This document shows, piece by piece, positions 17,893 through 29,510 of a stretch of DNA of 64,000 bases (its first letter is position 1; the number at the start of each line of letters is the position of its first letter). The stretch covers positions 1,798,001 to 1,862,000 of the forward strand of contig CP079859.1 of NCBI GenBank assembly GCA_019339365.1, read 5' to 3'. Origin of the DNA: Vibrio neptunius. GTDB taxonomy: Bacteria > Pseudomonadota > Gammaproteobacteria > Enterobacterales > Vibrionaceae. A program made the translations under genes and the position numbers. Below the pieces are notes generated by a model that saw only the letters and a program-made list of their open reading frames with translations, was not told the origin of the DNA and did no database searches.

Positions 17893-18471
17893 ATGCGCAG
17901 CGCTGAATTTGATCGGGAAGAAGTATTACGTTCTGCAATGGATGCTTTTGTAGCTAAAGGGTACGCTAAGACCAGTATGCAAGACCTAAAAAAGGTAACT
18001 GGACTGCACCCCGGTTCAATCTATTGTGCCTTTGAAAACAAGCGCGGCTTATTGATTGCGGCGTTGGAACAGTATCGTGATGATAAATCGCAAGAGTTTC
18101 AGGCTTTGTTTGACTCTCAACCAACAGTGATGGATGGCTTTGAAAAATATCTAAGTTGGGTTGTCGAAGAGTGTGAAACGGAAGAAATCAAAGACTGTTT
18201 GCTGCAGAAATCACTCAGTGAGATGGCACAGCAGGATGATGAGGTGGAACATCTTATCAGCATGATGCTTCAAGATTGGCATCAGTCTATTGAAGAGAAG
18301 CTTTCTCTGGCTCAGCGAGAGGGAAATGCGTCTCAAAAAAAATCGCCAGCTCAGTTAGCTCAATTTTTGGTGATGGGCATCTATGGTATGCGGACTTTAT
18401 CTCACACTCAGCCAAAGCCTGGGGTATTAGGTGAGCTCAAGGATGAACTGCTGGAGCATATCACTGCTTAA
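17893..18471 (+). CDS. TetR/AcrR family regulator (NemR-like)
   Basis: 192-aa repressor from the ATG at 17893; an upstream TTG (17869) would add eight residues of no family character. The N-terminal HTH is clear (FVAKGYAKTSMQDLKKVTG, HPGSIYCAFENKRGLL). The ligand domain has Cys at ~77 and ~84 (VEECETEEIKDCLL), which could sense electrophiles as NemR cysteines do; this is inference. Divergent from the OYE gene with three shared operators, so it probably controls both promoters. A terminator follows at 18478. Confidence 0.85.
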   Translation: MRSAEFDREEVLRSAMDAFVAKGYAKTSMQDLKKVTGLHPGSIYCAFENKRGLLIAALEQYRDDKSQEFQALFDSQPTVMDGFEKYLSWVVEECETEEIKDCLLQKSLSEMAQQDDEVEHLISMMLQDWHQSIEEKLSLAQREGNASQKKSPAQLAQFLVMGIYGMRTLSHTQPKPGVLGELKDELLEHITA

Positions 18472-18477
18472 GAACAA

Positions 18478-18500
18478 GGCCCGTTATTGCGGGCCTTTTT
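18478..18500. terminator. Terminator between TetR gene and convergent dehydrogenase
   Basis: GGCCCG/CGGGCC stem with a TTATTG loop and five T on the plus strand. Confidence 0.8.
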
Positions 18501-18501
18501 C

Positions 18502-19639
18502 TTAACTGCGAGTTGGAACAAGGCGGTATATATTGCCTTGATCAGTACTAAAGATGAGTTCATCCTTAGGGCTGACGATGACATGGCGAATGCGTTCGTT
18601 AAGTTCTGATAATATTCGAGTTTCATCTACCGCTTGATTGTTTTTGTCTATCGTGACCACATTAATATGGGTCAGTTTTAAAGCGGGTGCGAGAAGCTTA
18701 CCGTTCAGTTCAGGGTAGTTTTTACCTCGATACAAAAGCAAACTTGAGGGAGCGATGGAAGGAACATACACCTTTACTGGTGACTCGATCCCTTCTTTTT
18801 CTTTAGATTCTCCGACATTAATCGGCCCCCAGTATTCTTTACCGTGAGAAGTGATTGGCCAGCCATAGTTTGAGCCTGCCTGAATAAAATTGATTTCATC
18901 GCCGCCTCTAGGACCATGTTCTATCGACCACAAAGCGCTAGCTGCTGAATCGTAAAACAAGCCTTGTGGATTACGATGACCAAAGCTCCAGATTTCCTTT
19001 TGCGCGCCTTTTTGCTCGGCGAAAGGGTTGTCTTCGACTGCTGAACCATCAGGATTCAACCTGAGAATCGACCCCGCATGGGTACTTAAGTCCTGTCCAT
19101 TATCTCGTTCTCCGCGATCGCCAACACTCATGTAGAGGTACTGATCATCGAAGGTCACCCGACTACCATAGTGGCGATTGGTCGAGGAATTGGATGTTGT
19201 CGTAAGGATGTTTCTCCAGTCAGAGACCTTACCGTCTGAAAATGTGAAGGTAGCAAGAGTGGTATCTGAACCGCTAGCGGTGCGTTTACTATAGGTCACA
19301 TACGCTTTGTTCGGTTCGAAAGGGGACATCGCGATATCGAGCAACCCTCCCTGACCGTTGGCATAAAGGCCTGCGGGGTCTTCCATAAGCTGAGTACTTT
19401 TGCCTGTAGCGATATCGACCGAGAGAATATGGCCTTTGCGTTCGGTGACCAGTAACGTGTTGTCGTCGGCAAACGTCATTCCCCAAGGAACCAGTAAACC
19501 TGAAGCAATTTTTTTCTGTTGAGTAATCCGCTGACAATGCCGGACTTGTCCAGCATGTAAAAGTAACAAGCGGTAAAGCTAAGTATTTGAACACGTGGCA
19601 ATGTCTCTCTAGTTCAGATAAGTGCATAAAGTTTAGCAC
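18502..19639 (-). CDS. PQQ-type sugar dehydrogenase (YliI/Asd-like), frameshifted
   Basis: Soluble aldose sugar dehydrogenase family, a six-blade propeller in the periplasm. The start and signal peptide lie in one frame (LALPLVTFTCWTSPALSADYSTEK) and the body in another (IASGLLVPWGMTFADDNTLLVTERKG, NRHYGSRVTFD, GDRGERDNGQDLS, WSIEHGPRGGDEINFIQAGSNYGWP). The shift is at a run of seven T (plus strand 19509-19515); six would join the frames into ~378 aa, the size of E. coli YliI. PQQ supply was not seen nearby. Diverges from a TetR gene, with two TGACGA-type palindromes between them. Confidence 0.85.
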
Positions 19640-19710
19640 GATAATAATTCATAGTTTTTATGTATGTATCTACGAATAAATCTTTTATTTGAGTAATATA
19701 TGATCTATTA

Positions 19711-19723
19711 TGACGAAGTGTCA
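19711..19723. promoter_or_regulatory. TetR operator 1 (TGACGA-type)
   Basis: TGACGAAGTGTCA, a weaker copy of the 13-base palindrome seen at three further places around this regulator. Confidence 0.55.
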
Positions 19724-19727
19724 AAAA

Positions 19728-19740
19728 TGACGAATCGTCA
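19728..19740. promoter_or_regulatory. TetR operator 2
   Basis: TGACGAATCGTCA, a 13-base palindrome 17 bases from operator 1, between the divergent dehydrogenase and regulator genes. Confidence 0.65.
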
Positions 19741-19823
19741 TAATTGTGGTTTATCGCAATATTATGATTCGTGTTACAATGAGAAAGTTAAGGAGTAACA
19801 GACGGGTACGGATCGAAATAATC

Positions 19824-20612
19824 ATGTTTGGCTTTAGCTGTAAAAAGAGTGATAAAAAAGACGGCGTCCGTTGTGGTTTTGGGTTAACCAAGAAACAACA
19901 GGCCATTGCCGATAGAGAAATAGAGCTGATTCTGCTGGCGAAAGCGCTGGTTCAAAAGGAAGGGTGGAGTAACCTGACCATGGACAAGCTGACGGCAGCA
20001 AGCCCTTACTCGAAAGGTACGATTTATAATCACTTTAGTAGTAAAGAAGACGCGATTGTTGCGCTTTGTATTCATTCTCTGAAAAGCGAAGCTGTGTTAT
20101 TCGCCCGCGCTGCAGAATTTGAAGGCTGTACACGGGAAAAAATCATAGCGATGCATGTAGGCTACCGTATCTACACGCGCATGGAGCCGATTTTGTCCAT
20201 GTGTGCACTAATGGCGAAAAATCCTTTTGTACTTGAGAAGGCGTCGCCAGAACGTGTTAAAGCGCTAAATGAGCTGGAAGAGCAAGTGATAGAAGGCGCC
20301 GATCAACTGGTTAACTACGCGGTTGAAAGTGGTGACCTCAAGTTCTCACCAGGTATCAGCTCAGATGCGATAGTGTTTGCCAATTGGTCGATTGCTTTTG
20401 GGTCTAATGCCCTTACGCAAAATGCGTCCAATAGCCATTGTATCAATCGCCTACAGGACCCGTTCTCTGTGCTCCATAATGCGAATATGCTGTTAGATGG
20501 GTTGAACTGGAAGCCTCTCTCTAGTGAGTGGGATTACAAGAAAACCTGGCGCCGAGTAGAACAGGAGCTATTTAGTCAAGAGATCGAATATCTCAACTCC
20601 GTCGGACGCTAA
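19824..20612 (+). CDS. TetR family regulator of the MMPL export operon
   Basis: 262 aa from the ATG at 19824; the frame continues to 19746 but the added residues look unlike protein and overlap the promoter. HTH is at ~30-75 (WSNLTMDKLTAASPYSKGTIYNHFSSKEDAI). A lysine/cysteine-rich N-terminal leader (MFGFSCKKSDKKDG) is longer than usual. The helical ligand domain is unassigned. Palindromes TGACGAATCGTCA lie before this gene and before the downstream export operon, so it likely represses itself, the operon and perhaps the divergent dehydrogenase. Confidence 0.82.
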   Translation: MFGFSCKKSDKKDGVRCGFGLTKKQQAIADREIELILLAKALVQKEGWSNLTMDKLTAASPYSKGTIYNHFSSKEDAIVALCIHSLKSEAVLFARAAEFEGCTREKIIAMHVGYRIYTRMEPILSMCALMAKNPFVLEKASPERVKALNELEEQVIEGADQLVNYAVESGDLKFSPGISSDAIVFANWSIAFGSNALTQNASNSHCINRLQDPFSVLHNANMLLDGLNWKPLSSEWDYKKTWRRVEQELFSQEIEYLNSVGR

Positions 20613-20625
20613 TCTACTTCAGCCT

Positions 20626-20653
20626 AAAATAAAGCCCGTTATGGGTTTTATTT
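20626..20653 (+). terminator. Terminator after the TetR gene
   Basis: AAAATAAAGCCC and GGGTTTTATTT pair around a short loop, right after the stop. Confidence 0.6.
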
Positions 20654-20664
20654 GACTCTCTAAA

Positions 20665-20677
20665 TGACGAATCGTCA
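20665..20677. promoter_or_regulatory. TetR operator 3, upstream of export operon
   Basis: TGACGAATCGTCA, identical to operator 2. Confidence 0.65.
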
Positions 20678-20765
20678 AAAAAGACACTCGATAAGGTTTG
20701 AATTATTCAAACACGAGCTTTGTTACTTAAGTGCCAGCGTTAGCTGGTTTTTAAATAACAACTTT

Positions 20766-20778
20766 TGACGAAACGTCA
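20766..20778. promoter_or_regulatory. TetR operator 4, at the export operon start
   Basis: TGACGAAACGTCA, 16 bases before the MMPL start codon, where binding would block initiation. Confidence 0.6.
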
Positions 20779-20793
20779 CAAACGGAGAGTGTG

Positions 20794-23184
20794 ATGAAAT
20801 CAGCCAACTCTAATCCAAATCAACCACACCCGTGGTTAACTTTACCCACCCGATTTAGCGGTTGGGTACTCCTACTGACATTAGCACTGGTCACCGCTGC
20901 CACTTTTGGAGGAAAGAATCTCTATTTCCGAGGTGACTACAACATCTTTTTTGACGGAAAAAACCAACAACTGCTCGCCTATGAGGAAATACAAACCACT
21001 TTTGCCAAATCCGACAACATCGCAATCATCATTTCTCCCCAAAGCGGTAACGTTTTTGAGCCAAGAACTCTGGAACTGATTCAGCAGCTCACCCGAGATG
21101 CTTGGCTAGTTCCTTATTCAAGCCGAGTCGACTCCATAGCCAATTATCAGCATACCGAAGCCATTGAAGATGACCTGATTGTCGAGGATCTTCTGTTGGA
21201 AGATTATCCTCTTACGCCAGAACGCATCGAAAAGGTTAAGGCAATTGCTTTGTCTGAACCTGTGGTCAAGCACGCCCTGATCTCTGAAAAAGGCGATGTG
21301 ACAGTGGTGAATGTCACCGTTCAGTTGCCTGAAATTGATGAGACGACGGAAGCACTCGAAGTGGTTGCTGGAGTCGATCAACTGTTAAGCAAATACAGTG
21401 AGTTGTATCCTCATGTCGAGTTCCATAAAGCGGGGATCATTGCAATGAACCATGCTTTCATGGTCGCCGCTCAGGATGACAGCTCAACATTAGTGCCAGC
21501 CATGTTGCTGGTAATACTGGTGTTTTTGACCATTATGCTGCGTTCCTTCCTGAGTGTGATCGCCACGCTTGTGGTGATTATCGGCTCAGTCGCTTCAACT
21601 ATGGGATTATCGGGTTGGGCTGGTATGTTCCTTAGTACAGCTACGGTCAATATTCCCACCTTAGTGATGACGTTGGCTGTCGCAGACTGCGTTCATGTTA
21701 TCGCAACGATGCGTCAGAGCATGCAAAAAGGCCATTCTAAGCAGTACGCGATCGACCACAGCGTTTCGATTAACTTCATGCCCATCTTCATCACCTCAGT
21801 GACTACAGCAATTGGTTTTCTGATGATGAATATGTCGGATTCACCGGTATTGAGAGATTTCGGTAACTTGGCAGCGCTCGGTGTGATGTTGGCGTGTTTT
21901 CTGTCAGTCAGCTTGTTGCCAGCGTTACTCAAATTGCTGCCAATTAAAGTGAAGCAAAAAGAGACCGATAATCGGAAAAGCAGCGACTCGATGGATAAGC
22001 TTGGCGATTGGGTAGTGAATAATCGCAAAGCCTTGCTGCCTATTTCTGTTGTTGTGATTGCGGTATCAGCAGCACTGATTCCACTGAATAAGGTGAACGA
22101 TGAATCGGTGAAGTATTTTGATTCGCGCAATGAGTTTCGCCGTGCTGCAGATTTCATGGAAGAGCGCATCAGTGGCATGACAACCATCAGTATTGCGGTG
22201 AAAACCCATGAGTCCCAAGGGATTGCGGATCCTATTTTTCTCCAGACGATTAGTAATTTTACTGACTGGCTTCGTATGCAGCCTGAAACGGATCACGTCG
22301 CCACACTTTCCGATGTCTATAAACGCCTGAACAAGAACATGCATGGCGATGATGACAGCTACTACAAGCTGCCTCTGCAAAGAGAGCTCGCTGCCCAATA
22401 TTTGCTGTTGTATGAAATGTCACTGCCATATGGTCTTGATCTTAATAACCAGATTAATGTCGATAAATCGTCGATCAAACTGGTGGTGACCATCGACAAC
22501 TTGGGCAGTGTTGAACTGGTCGATTTAGAGAATCGAATTTACGACTGGTTTAAGGCTAATGGCTCGCAGTACGACGCGTTGGCTTCAAGCCCATCGCTGA
22601 TGTTTGCACACATTGGTGAGACCAACATGGCTAGTATGTTGTCGACACTGCCTATTACTCTGATCTTGATTTCAGCGTTGATGGTTTTTGCACTGAGATC
22701 AATGCGACTTGGTGTGATCAGTATTGTACCCAACATGGCTCCAGCAATTATTGGCTTTGGTTTATGGGCCTTGATCTCTGGTGAGATAAATCTAGGTCTG
22801 TCTGTGGTTGTCACTCTGACACTGGGTATCGTTGTTGATGATGCGGTCCACTTTCTCTCGAAATATCAACGTGCACGTAAGCAAGGGCAAAACGCGGAGC
22901 AAGCCGTTCGCTACGCTTTTCACACAGTAGGCCGAGCTCTATGGATCACCACCATTGTACTGGTTGCAGGGTTCACTGTGCTGGCCATGTCCACGTTCAG
23001 ACTTAATGCAGATATGGGCCAGTTAAGCGCCATGGTGATCTTTATTGCTCTTGTTGTTGATTTTGTTTTCCTACCAGCGCTGTTGATGCGCTTTGATACC
23101 GCAAGCTACGCGCAGGAAAATGAATCACTGATATCAGCCACCAATTCAATTCAGCCAACAACGGCTCCTCAGACACAAAGTTAA
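20794..23184 (+). CDS. RND superfamily (MMPL type) exporter
   Basis: About 796 aa with two repeats, each one membrane helix, a periplasmic domain and five or six further helices. Conserved points: FRGDYNIFFDGKN after helix 1, TLVMTLAVADCVHV in the first repeat, and TLGIVVDDAVHFLSKYQRAR in the second, carrying the Asp pair of RND proton relays. The domain matches MMPL/HpnN-type transporters that move lipids to the outer envelope. ATG at 20794 is preceded by CGGAGAG. It is first in an operon with a LolA-like lipid carrier and an outer membrane barrel-like protein, 11 and 8 bases apart. Confidence 0.88.
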   Translation: MKSANSNPNQPHPWLTLPTRFSGWVLLLTLALVTAATFGGKNLYFRGDYNIFFDGKNQQLLAYEEIQTTFAKSDNIAIIISPQSGNVFEPRTLELIQQLTRDAWLVPYSSRVDSIANYQHTEAIEDDLIVEDLLLEDYPLTPERIEKVKAIALSEPVVKHALISEKGDVTVVNVTVQLPEIDETTEALEVVAGVDQLLSKYSELYPHVEFHKAGIIAMNHAFMVAAQDDSSTLVPAMLLVILVFLTIMLRSFLSVIATLVVIIGSVASTMGLSGWAGMFLSTATVNIPTLVMTLAVADCVHVIATMRQSMQKGHSKQYAIDHSVSINFMPIFITSVTTAIGFLMMNMSDSPVLRDFGNLAALGVMLACFLSVSLLPALLKLLPIKVKQKETDNRKSSDSMDKLGDWVVNNRKALLPISVVVIAVSAALIPLNKVNDESVKYFDSRNEFRRAADFMEERISGMTTISIAVKTHESQGIADPIFLQTISNFTDWLRMQPETDHVATLSDVYKRLNKNMHGDDDSYYKLPLQRELAAQYLLLYEMSLPYGLDLNNQINVDKSSIKLVVTIDNLGSVELVDLENRIYDWFKANGSQYDALASSPSLMFAHIGETNMASMLSTLPITLILISALMVFALRSMRLGVISIVPNMAPAIIGFGLWALISGEINLGLSVVVTLTLGIVVDDAVHFLSKYQRARKQGQNAEQAVRYAFHTVGRALWITTIVLVAGFTVLAMSTFRLNADMGQLSAMVIFIALVVDFVFLPALLMRFDTASYAQENESLISATNSIQPTTAPQTQS

Positions 23185-23195
23185 GGGAATACACT

Positions 23196-23996
23196 ATGAA
23201 ACATTCAAATTATTCATTGATAACATCGGTCGTGCTGTCTGCTTTGTTGACAATCGGCGGTCAATCTACGGCGTTTGCTAACGCTGAAAAAGGATTGGAA
23301 ATTGCCACTGAACGCAAAGCACGAGATGAAGGCTGGGGTGACTCAATCGCAACCATGCAAATGGTACTGAAAAATGCACAAGGAGAGAGCAGTACTCGCG
23401 AAATGCGCATGAAGTCATTTGAAGTGGCTGATGACGGCGATAAAGGTTTGACGATTTTTGACCAGCCAAGAGACGTCAAAGGAACGGCATTTCTCAATCA
23501 CTCGCACACAGTCGATGCTGATGACCAATGGCTGTATCTACCAGCGCTCAAACGAGTTAAACGGATTTCATCACGTAATAAATCGGGCCCGTTTATGGGC
23601 AGTGAATTTGCTTACGAAGACTTGAGCTCGTTTGAGTTGGAGAAATACACCTTTACTTACCTCCGTGATGAAGAGTTCGGAGGAAGTAACACTTTCGTTG
23701 TCGAGCAGATACCAACAGACAAAAATTCGGGTTACACCAAACAGCAAGTTTGGCTGGATAAAGAGCATTACCGACCAATGCAGGTTGAATTCTATGACCG
23801 AAAAGGTTCACTGCTGAAAACCCTTAAATTCGATGATTATCAGCTTTATCTAGATAAATACTGGCGTGCCCACACCATGGCGATGACGAACCATCAAACA
23901 GGCAAGAGCACGTTGCTTACTACTAGTGGTCTCCAGTTTCAGACTGGTTTGAGAGCAAGAGATTTTGAGAAGAATATCCTCAAACGGGTGAAATAA
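23196..23996 (+). CDS. LolA-like outer membrane lipoprotein-sorting family protein
   Basis: 266-aa periplasmic protein: signal peptide ending STAFA, then the LolA-like (PF17131-type) pattern, with FDQPRDVKGTAFL, DQWLYLPALKRVKRISS, GSEFAYEDLSS and a final strand region. Such proteins carry a hydrophobic ligand across the periplasm. Its place between an MMPL transporter and a barrel-like protein suggests it shuttles the exported lipid; the ligand is unknown. Confidence 0.87.
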   Translation: MKHSNYSLITSVVLSALLTIGGQSTAFANAEKGLEIATERKARDEGWGDSIATMQMVLKNAQGESSTREMRMKSFEVADDGDKGLTIFDQPRDVKGTAFLNHSHTVDADDQWLYLPALKRVKRISSRNKSGPFMGSEFAYEDLSSFELEKYTFTYLRDEEFGGSNTFVVEQIPTDKNSGYTKQQVWLDKEHYRPMQVEFYDRKGSLLKTLKFDDYQLYLDKYWRAHTMAMTNHQTGKSTLLTTSGLQFQTGLRARDFEKNILKRVK

Positions 23997-24004
23997 GGAT
24001 CGCT

Positions 24005-25186
24005 ATGAGAAAAATATGGAGTAAGACAGGTCGCCTCGCGGCCTGTGTATCGCTGACGCTAGCTGCCTTACATTGCCATGGTGTCGAGCTCTCAGGTCAG
24101 GTCAATCTTGAGCATCGACAGTTCTTTTCCGACGGACTTCAGGGGCAAGGTAAAGGTCAAAGTTCAATCGTCTTACAGCCTGAATTTTATTGGCAGATTG
24201 ATGACAATTCAGATTTTACCTTCACGCCTTTTTATCGTTTAGACAGCGAAGATGATGAGCGAAGTCACGGCGACATTCGAGAAGCGCTTTATTTAACCTA
24301 CTGGGACGACTACGAGCTGCGTGCCGGGATCGGAAAGGTTTTCTGGGGCGTTACTGAGTCGGCACATCTGGTCGATGTAGTGAATCAAACCGATTCGATT
24401 GAAGCGGTGGATGGCGAAGACAAGCTAGGGCAACCCATGTTGCACCTGACTTCAGTCAAAGATTGGGGAATTCTTGACGCGATGCTTCTTCCTTACTTCC
24501 GTGAACGTACCTTTGCAGGCCAAGACGGGCGTTTGAGGACGACATTGCCAGTGTCAGAGAATGCGGTGTATGAATCTTCGCGTGAGGAGCAGCACGTTGA
24601 TTATGCACTGAGATACACCCAGATGTTTGGAGATTGGGATCTAGGGTTAAGCTACTTTCAAGGGACCAATCGTGATCCGTATTTCCGCCTTCAAGGAACT
24701 GACTTGAAGCCTTACTACGCGCAGGCGAAGCAAGTCGGCGTGGATGTTCAAGGCATTGTCGGCGACTGGCTATGGAAGCTCGAGAGCATCTATCGTGACA
24801 GTTTTGATCACCACATTGGGCTGGTTTCAGGGTTTGAATACACCATTGTTGGTGCATTGGAAAGTGTTTGGGATGTCGGGCTTATCACAGAGTATCTCTA
24901 TGACAGTCGAGGCAACAATGCTCAAAGTACAGGTCAAAACGATGTGTTCATCGGTTCACGTTTCGAGTTGAACGATGAGGATGGTACTGAAATATTACTC
25001 GGATTCACTCAGGATCTGGATAACAGTGACGTGTTCAGTGCTAAGTTGGAGGCTTCGAGTCGATTGACCAATCACCTTAAATGGCGAGTCGATGGTTGGT
25101 GGTTTGAGAATGAAACACCTGACGACTTATTGTACTTCGCGCGTAAGGATGACTTCATTGAAGTGTCGCTAGAGTATTATTTTTAA
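24005..25186 (+). CDS. Outer membrane barrel-like protein of the MMPL operon
   Basis: 393 aa with a signal peptide (CVSLTLAALHCHG) and a long run of amphipathic strands ending ...DFIEVSLEYYF, with a terminal aromatic as in outer membrane barrels. Motifs LRAGIGKVFWGVTESAHLVDVVNQTD resemble DUF1302-type companions of RND/LolA-like operons. It likely forms the outer end of the export path. ATG follows AAGGATCGCT and lies eight bases after the previous stop. Confidence 0.75.
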   Translation: MRKIWSKTGRLAACVSLTLAALHCHGVELSGQVNLEHRQFFSDGLQGQGKGQSSIVLQPEFYWQIDDNSDFTFTPFYRLDSEDDERSHGDIREALYLTYWDDYELRAGIGKVFWGVTESAHLVDVVNQTDSIEAVDGEDKLGQPMLHLTSVKDWGILDAMLLPYFRERTFAGQDGRLRTTLPVSENAVYESSREEQHVDYALRYTQMFGDWDLGLSYFQGTNRDPYFRLQGTDLKPYYAQAKQVGVDVQGIVGDWLWKLESIYRDSFDHHIGLVSGFEYTIVGALESVWDVGLITEYLYDSRGNNAQSTGQNDVFIGSRFELNDEDGTEILLGFTQDLDNSDVFSAKLEASSRLTNHLKWRVDGWWFENETPDDLLYFARKDDFIEVSLEYYF

Positions 25187-26507
<1,321 letters not shown>

Positions 26508-26525
26508 TCCAGGGGAACCATCACT

Positions 26526-28931
26526 ATGAAATTTAGCGAATCTTGGCTTCGTGAGTGGGTAAGCCCTGCGGTATCGACTGACGAACTTACACACCAAATC
26601 ACAATGGCGGGTCTAGAAGTAGACGACGTACTACCTGTAGCTGGTTCTTTCACTGGCGTTAAAGTAGGTAAAGTGGTTGAGTGTGGTCAACACCCAGACG
26701 CTGACAAACTACGTGTAACTAAAGTAGATGTTGGCGCTGAAGAACTTCTAGACATCGTTTGTGGCGCATCTAACTGTCGCCTAGGTATCAAAGTTGCTGT
26801 AGCAACGGTTGGTGCTGTTCTACCAGGCGATTTCAAAATCAAAAAAGCAAAACTACGTGGTCAACCATCACACGGCATGCTGTGTTCATTCTCTGAACTA
26901 GGTATCGACGTTGAATCTGATGGCATCATGGAACTAGCAGAAGACGCAGTAATCGGTACTGATTTCCGCGAATTCCTAGGTCTAGACGACGTAACAGTAG
27001 ACGTAGACCTAACGGCTAACCGCGCGGACTGTTTCAGCATCCGTGGTATGGCGCGTGAAGTTGGCGTTCTAAACCGTGCTGACGTAACTGAGCCTGCAGT
27101 AAACGCAGTAGATCCAGCGATTGATGACACGGTTTCTATCGAAGTGAAAGCGACAGCTGCATGTCCACGTTACCTTGGCCGTGTGGTTAAGAACGTAAAC
27201 GTTAAAGCTGAAACACCACTTTGGATGCAAGAAAAACTGCGCCGTTGTGGTATCCGTTCTATCGATCCAGTAGTAGACATCACTAACTTTATTCTTCTAG
27301 AGCAAGGCCAGCCAATGCACGCATTTGATCTTGCTAAGATTGAAGGCGGCATCGTGGTTCGTATGGCAGAGCAGGGCGAGAAGCTAACTCTTCTAGACGG
27401 CAACGAAGCTGAGCTAAACGCAGATACTCTAGTTGTCGCAGACTACAACAAAGCCCTTGCTATCGCAGGTATCTTTGGCGGTGAAGAGTCTGGTGTAACC
27501 ACTGAAACTAAAGACGTACTACTTGAATGTGCGTTCTTCGCACCAGACCACATCCGTGGCCGCGCGCGTAGCTACGGTCTACACACAGATTCTTCAATGC
27601 GTTTTGAGCGTGGTGTGGATTTCGCACTACAAACAAGCGCAATGGAGCGTGCAACAGAGCTTCTAGTTGAGATCTGTGGCGGTGAAGTAGCCCCTGTTGT
27701 TGCAGTAGAGTCAGAAGCTGACCTACCAAAAGCAAACACAGTATCACTACGTCGCACTAAGCTAGACAGCCTACTAGGCCACCACATTGCAGACAGCGAT
27801 GTTGTTGAAATCCTAGAGCGTCTTGGCCTAACTGTTGAAACAACAGATGCAGGTTGGACAGCAACTGCACCGACATGGCGTTTTGATATCGCAATCGAGC
27901 AAGACCTAATTGAAGAAGTAGGTCGTATCTACGGTTACGATAACATTCCTAACCAAAACCCAGCGGCAGCACTTAAGATGCACGACCACGTTGAAGCGAA
28001 CATCCCGCTAAAACGCGTTCGTAACCTTCTTGTTGACCGTGGTTACCAAGAAGCGATCACTTACAGCTTCGTTGAGCCAGAGCAGCAAAAGCTTGTTGTT
28101 CCAGGTGTTGAACCGCTAATCCTGCCATTCCCAATCTCTGCGGACATGTCAGCAATGCGTCTAGGCCTAATTCAAGGTCTACTAAACACTGTGGTTCACA
28201 ACCAGAAGCGTCAACAGCCGCGCGTTCGTCTATTCGAATACGGCCTACGTTTCATCCCTTGTGAGTCGGCTGAAAACGGTATGCGCCAAGAGCCTATGCT
28301 TGCTGGTGTTATCGCAGGTACTCGCAGCGAAGAGCACTGGGACATCGAAACCAACACAGTTGATTTCTTTGATCTGAAAGGCGATCTAGAAGCGGTTCTT
28401 GAGCTAACAGCAAATGAAGCCGCTTACGCTTTCGCAGCGCTTTCTGCTGAAGACAAAGCAGCGAACCCAGCGCTTCACCCAGGTCAATCTGCAGCTATCA
28501 TCGTTGATGGCAAGCAAGTTGGTGTGATTGGTACCGTTCACCCTGAGCTAGAGCGTAAGTTTGGTCTAAACGGCCGTACTATCGTATTCGAAGTGGAATG
28601 GTCTGCAATCAGCACTAAAGTGATCCCTGAAGCAGTACAGCTTTCTAAGTTCCCATCAAACCGTCGTGACATCGCGGTAGTTGTTGACGAAGCAGTCGCT
28701 TCTGGCGACATCGTTGCAGCATGTCTTGAGCAAGGTGGCGAGTTCCTGAAAGATGCGAAACTGTTCGACGTTTACGTTGGTAAAGGCGTTGAAGAAGGTA
28801 AGAAGAGCCTAGCAATCGCGCTAACGCTACAATCTGTAGAGCGCACGCTTGAAGATGCCGACATCGCTGGCGCGGTTGACGCTATCGTTGCTCACGTATC
28901 TGACAAGTTTGGTGCGTCACTGCGTGACTAA
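26526..28931 (+). CDS. pheT: Phenylalanyl-tRNA synthetase beta subunit
   Basis: 801 aa, close to the family size (795 in E. coli). Order: N-terminal B1, EMAP/tRNA-binding domain ([22 protein letters not shown], residues ~40-150), B3/B4 editing domain (CPRYLGRVV..., ~210-400), B5, class II-like core, and C-terminal anticodon-binding FDX-ACB domain ([17 protein letters not shown]). ATG follows AGGGGAACC. Transcribed with pheS; unlike in enterobacteria, ihfA does not follow. Confidence 0.97.
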   Translation: MKFSESWLREWVSPAVSTDELTHQITMAGLEVDDVLPVAGSFTGVKVGKVVECGQHPDADKLRVTKVDVGAEELLDIVCGASNCRLGIKVAVATVGAVLPGDFKIKKAKLRGQPSHGMLCSFSELGIDVESDGIMELAEDAVIGTDFREFLGLDDVTVDVDLTANRADCFSIRGMAREVGVLNRADVTEPAVNAVDPAIDDTVSIEVKATAACPRYLGRVVKNVNVKAETPLWMQEKLRRCGIRSIDPVVDITNFILLEQGQPMHAFDLAKIEGGIVVRMAEQGEKLTLLDGNEAELNADTLVVADYNKALAIAGIFGGEESGVTTETKDVLLECAFFAPDHIRGRARSYGLHTDSSMRFERGVDFALQTSAMERATELLVEICGGEVAPVVAVESEADLPKANTVSLRRTKLDSLLGHHIADSDVVEILERLGLTVETTDAGWTATAPTWRFDIAIEQDLIEEVGRIYGYDNIPNQNPAAALKMHDHVEANIPLKRVRNLLVDRGYQEAITYSFVEPEQQKLVVPGVEPLILPFPISADMSAMRLGLIQGLLNTVVHNQKRQQPRVRLFEYGLRFIPCESAENGMRQEPMLAGVIAGTRSEEHWDIETNTVDFFDLKGDLEAVLELTANEAAYAFAALSAEDKAANPALHPGQSAAIIVDGKQVGVIGTVHPELERKFGLNGRTIVFEVEWSAISTKVIPEAVQLSKFPSNRRDIAVVVDEAVASGDIVAACLEQGGEFLKDAKLFDVYVGKGVEEGKKSLAIALTLQSVERTLEDADIAGAVDAIVAHVSDKFGASLRD

Positions 28932-28950
28932 TCACTTCTGATTAGATAGT

Positions 28951-28982
28951 AAAAACCCTGCTTAGTTAGCAGGGTTTTTTAT
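28951..28982. terminator. Bidirectional terminator after pheT
   Basis: AAAAACCCTGCT and AGCAGGGTTTTTT pair around TAGTT, between convergent genes. Confidence 0.85.
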
Positions 28983-29003
28983 TGCTATTAGTATAGCAAT
29001 GAA

Positions 29004-29510
29004 CTAATCGTTATTTGGTCTTGGCATCAGGACATAAATCAACGTCAGAATGATAAACATCGCGAAGGTGTATGCCTTCATTTGTCCATTCCATGAGTTT
29101 GCCCACATCGAAAACCATTCAGCGCCAACCACGCCGAAACCGAAATACCACACACCTAAAGCGACGGTAACACCAGCTACATAGAACGCCTGACCTTTGG
29201 AGAATCCGGCCGCTTCACGTTTGAAGAACATAATTATAGCGCCGACAACGCACAAAGCGCCTGCAAGGAATTCAAGTGCGATGATCAGATTGTAAAACAC
29301 AGTATGAAGTGTTGGAGAAGTGATCGCACGCCCATACAGGTTATCGCCTGTAAAAAATGCCTTCATTTGGTCCATAGCTAATACGTGTTGTACAAATTGG
29401 AAGTTTGTATTGTAGTCAATCACATTGTTATAGCTGACCAGCACACAGAAGATCCCCACATACATCGCGACAACGGCTTTCGAAATATCGAGAACCAAGC
29501 TTAATCTCAT
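29004..29510 (-). CDS. DUF2165 family membrane protein
   Basis: 168 aa with four membrane helices and the DUF2165 pattern (VLVSYNNVIDYNTNFQFVQHVLAMD, WFSMWANSWNGQMKAY). Function of the family is unknown. Its ATG overlaps the stop of the metallophosphoesterase gene by four bases (ATGA), so it is the last, coupled gene of the five-gene unit starting at 31662. Confidence 0.8.
   Translation of the reverse strand: MRLSLVLDISKAVVAMYVGIFCVLVSYNNVIDYNTNFQFVQHVLAMDQMKAFFTGDNLYGRAITSPTLHTVFYNLIIALEFLAGALCVVGAIIMFFKREAAGFSKGQAFYVAGVTVALGVWYFGFGVVGAEWFSMWANSWNGQMKAYTFAMFIILTLIYVLMPRPNND

Noticed and set aside
26526..28931. Codon bias of pheST as a sign of gene transfer
   Set aside because: Frequent CTA, GTA and CGT codons fit high expression in vibrios; the genes are core and intact.
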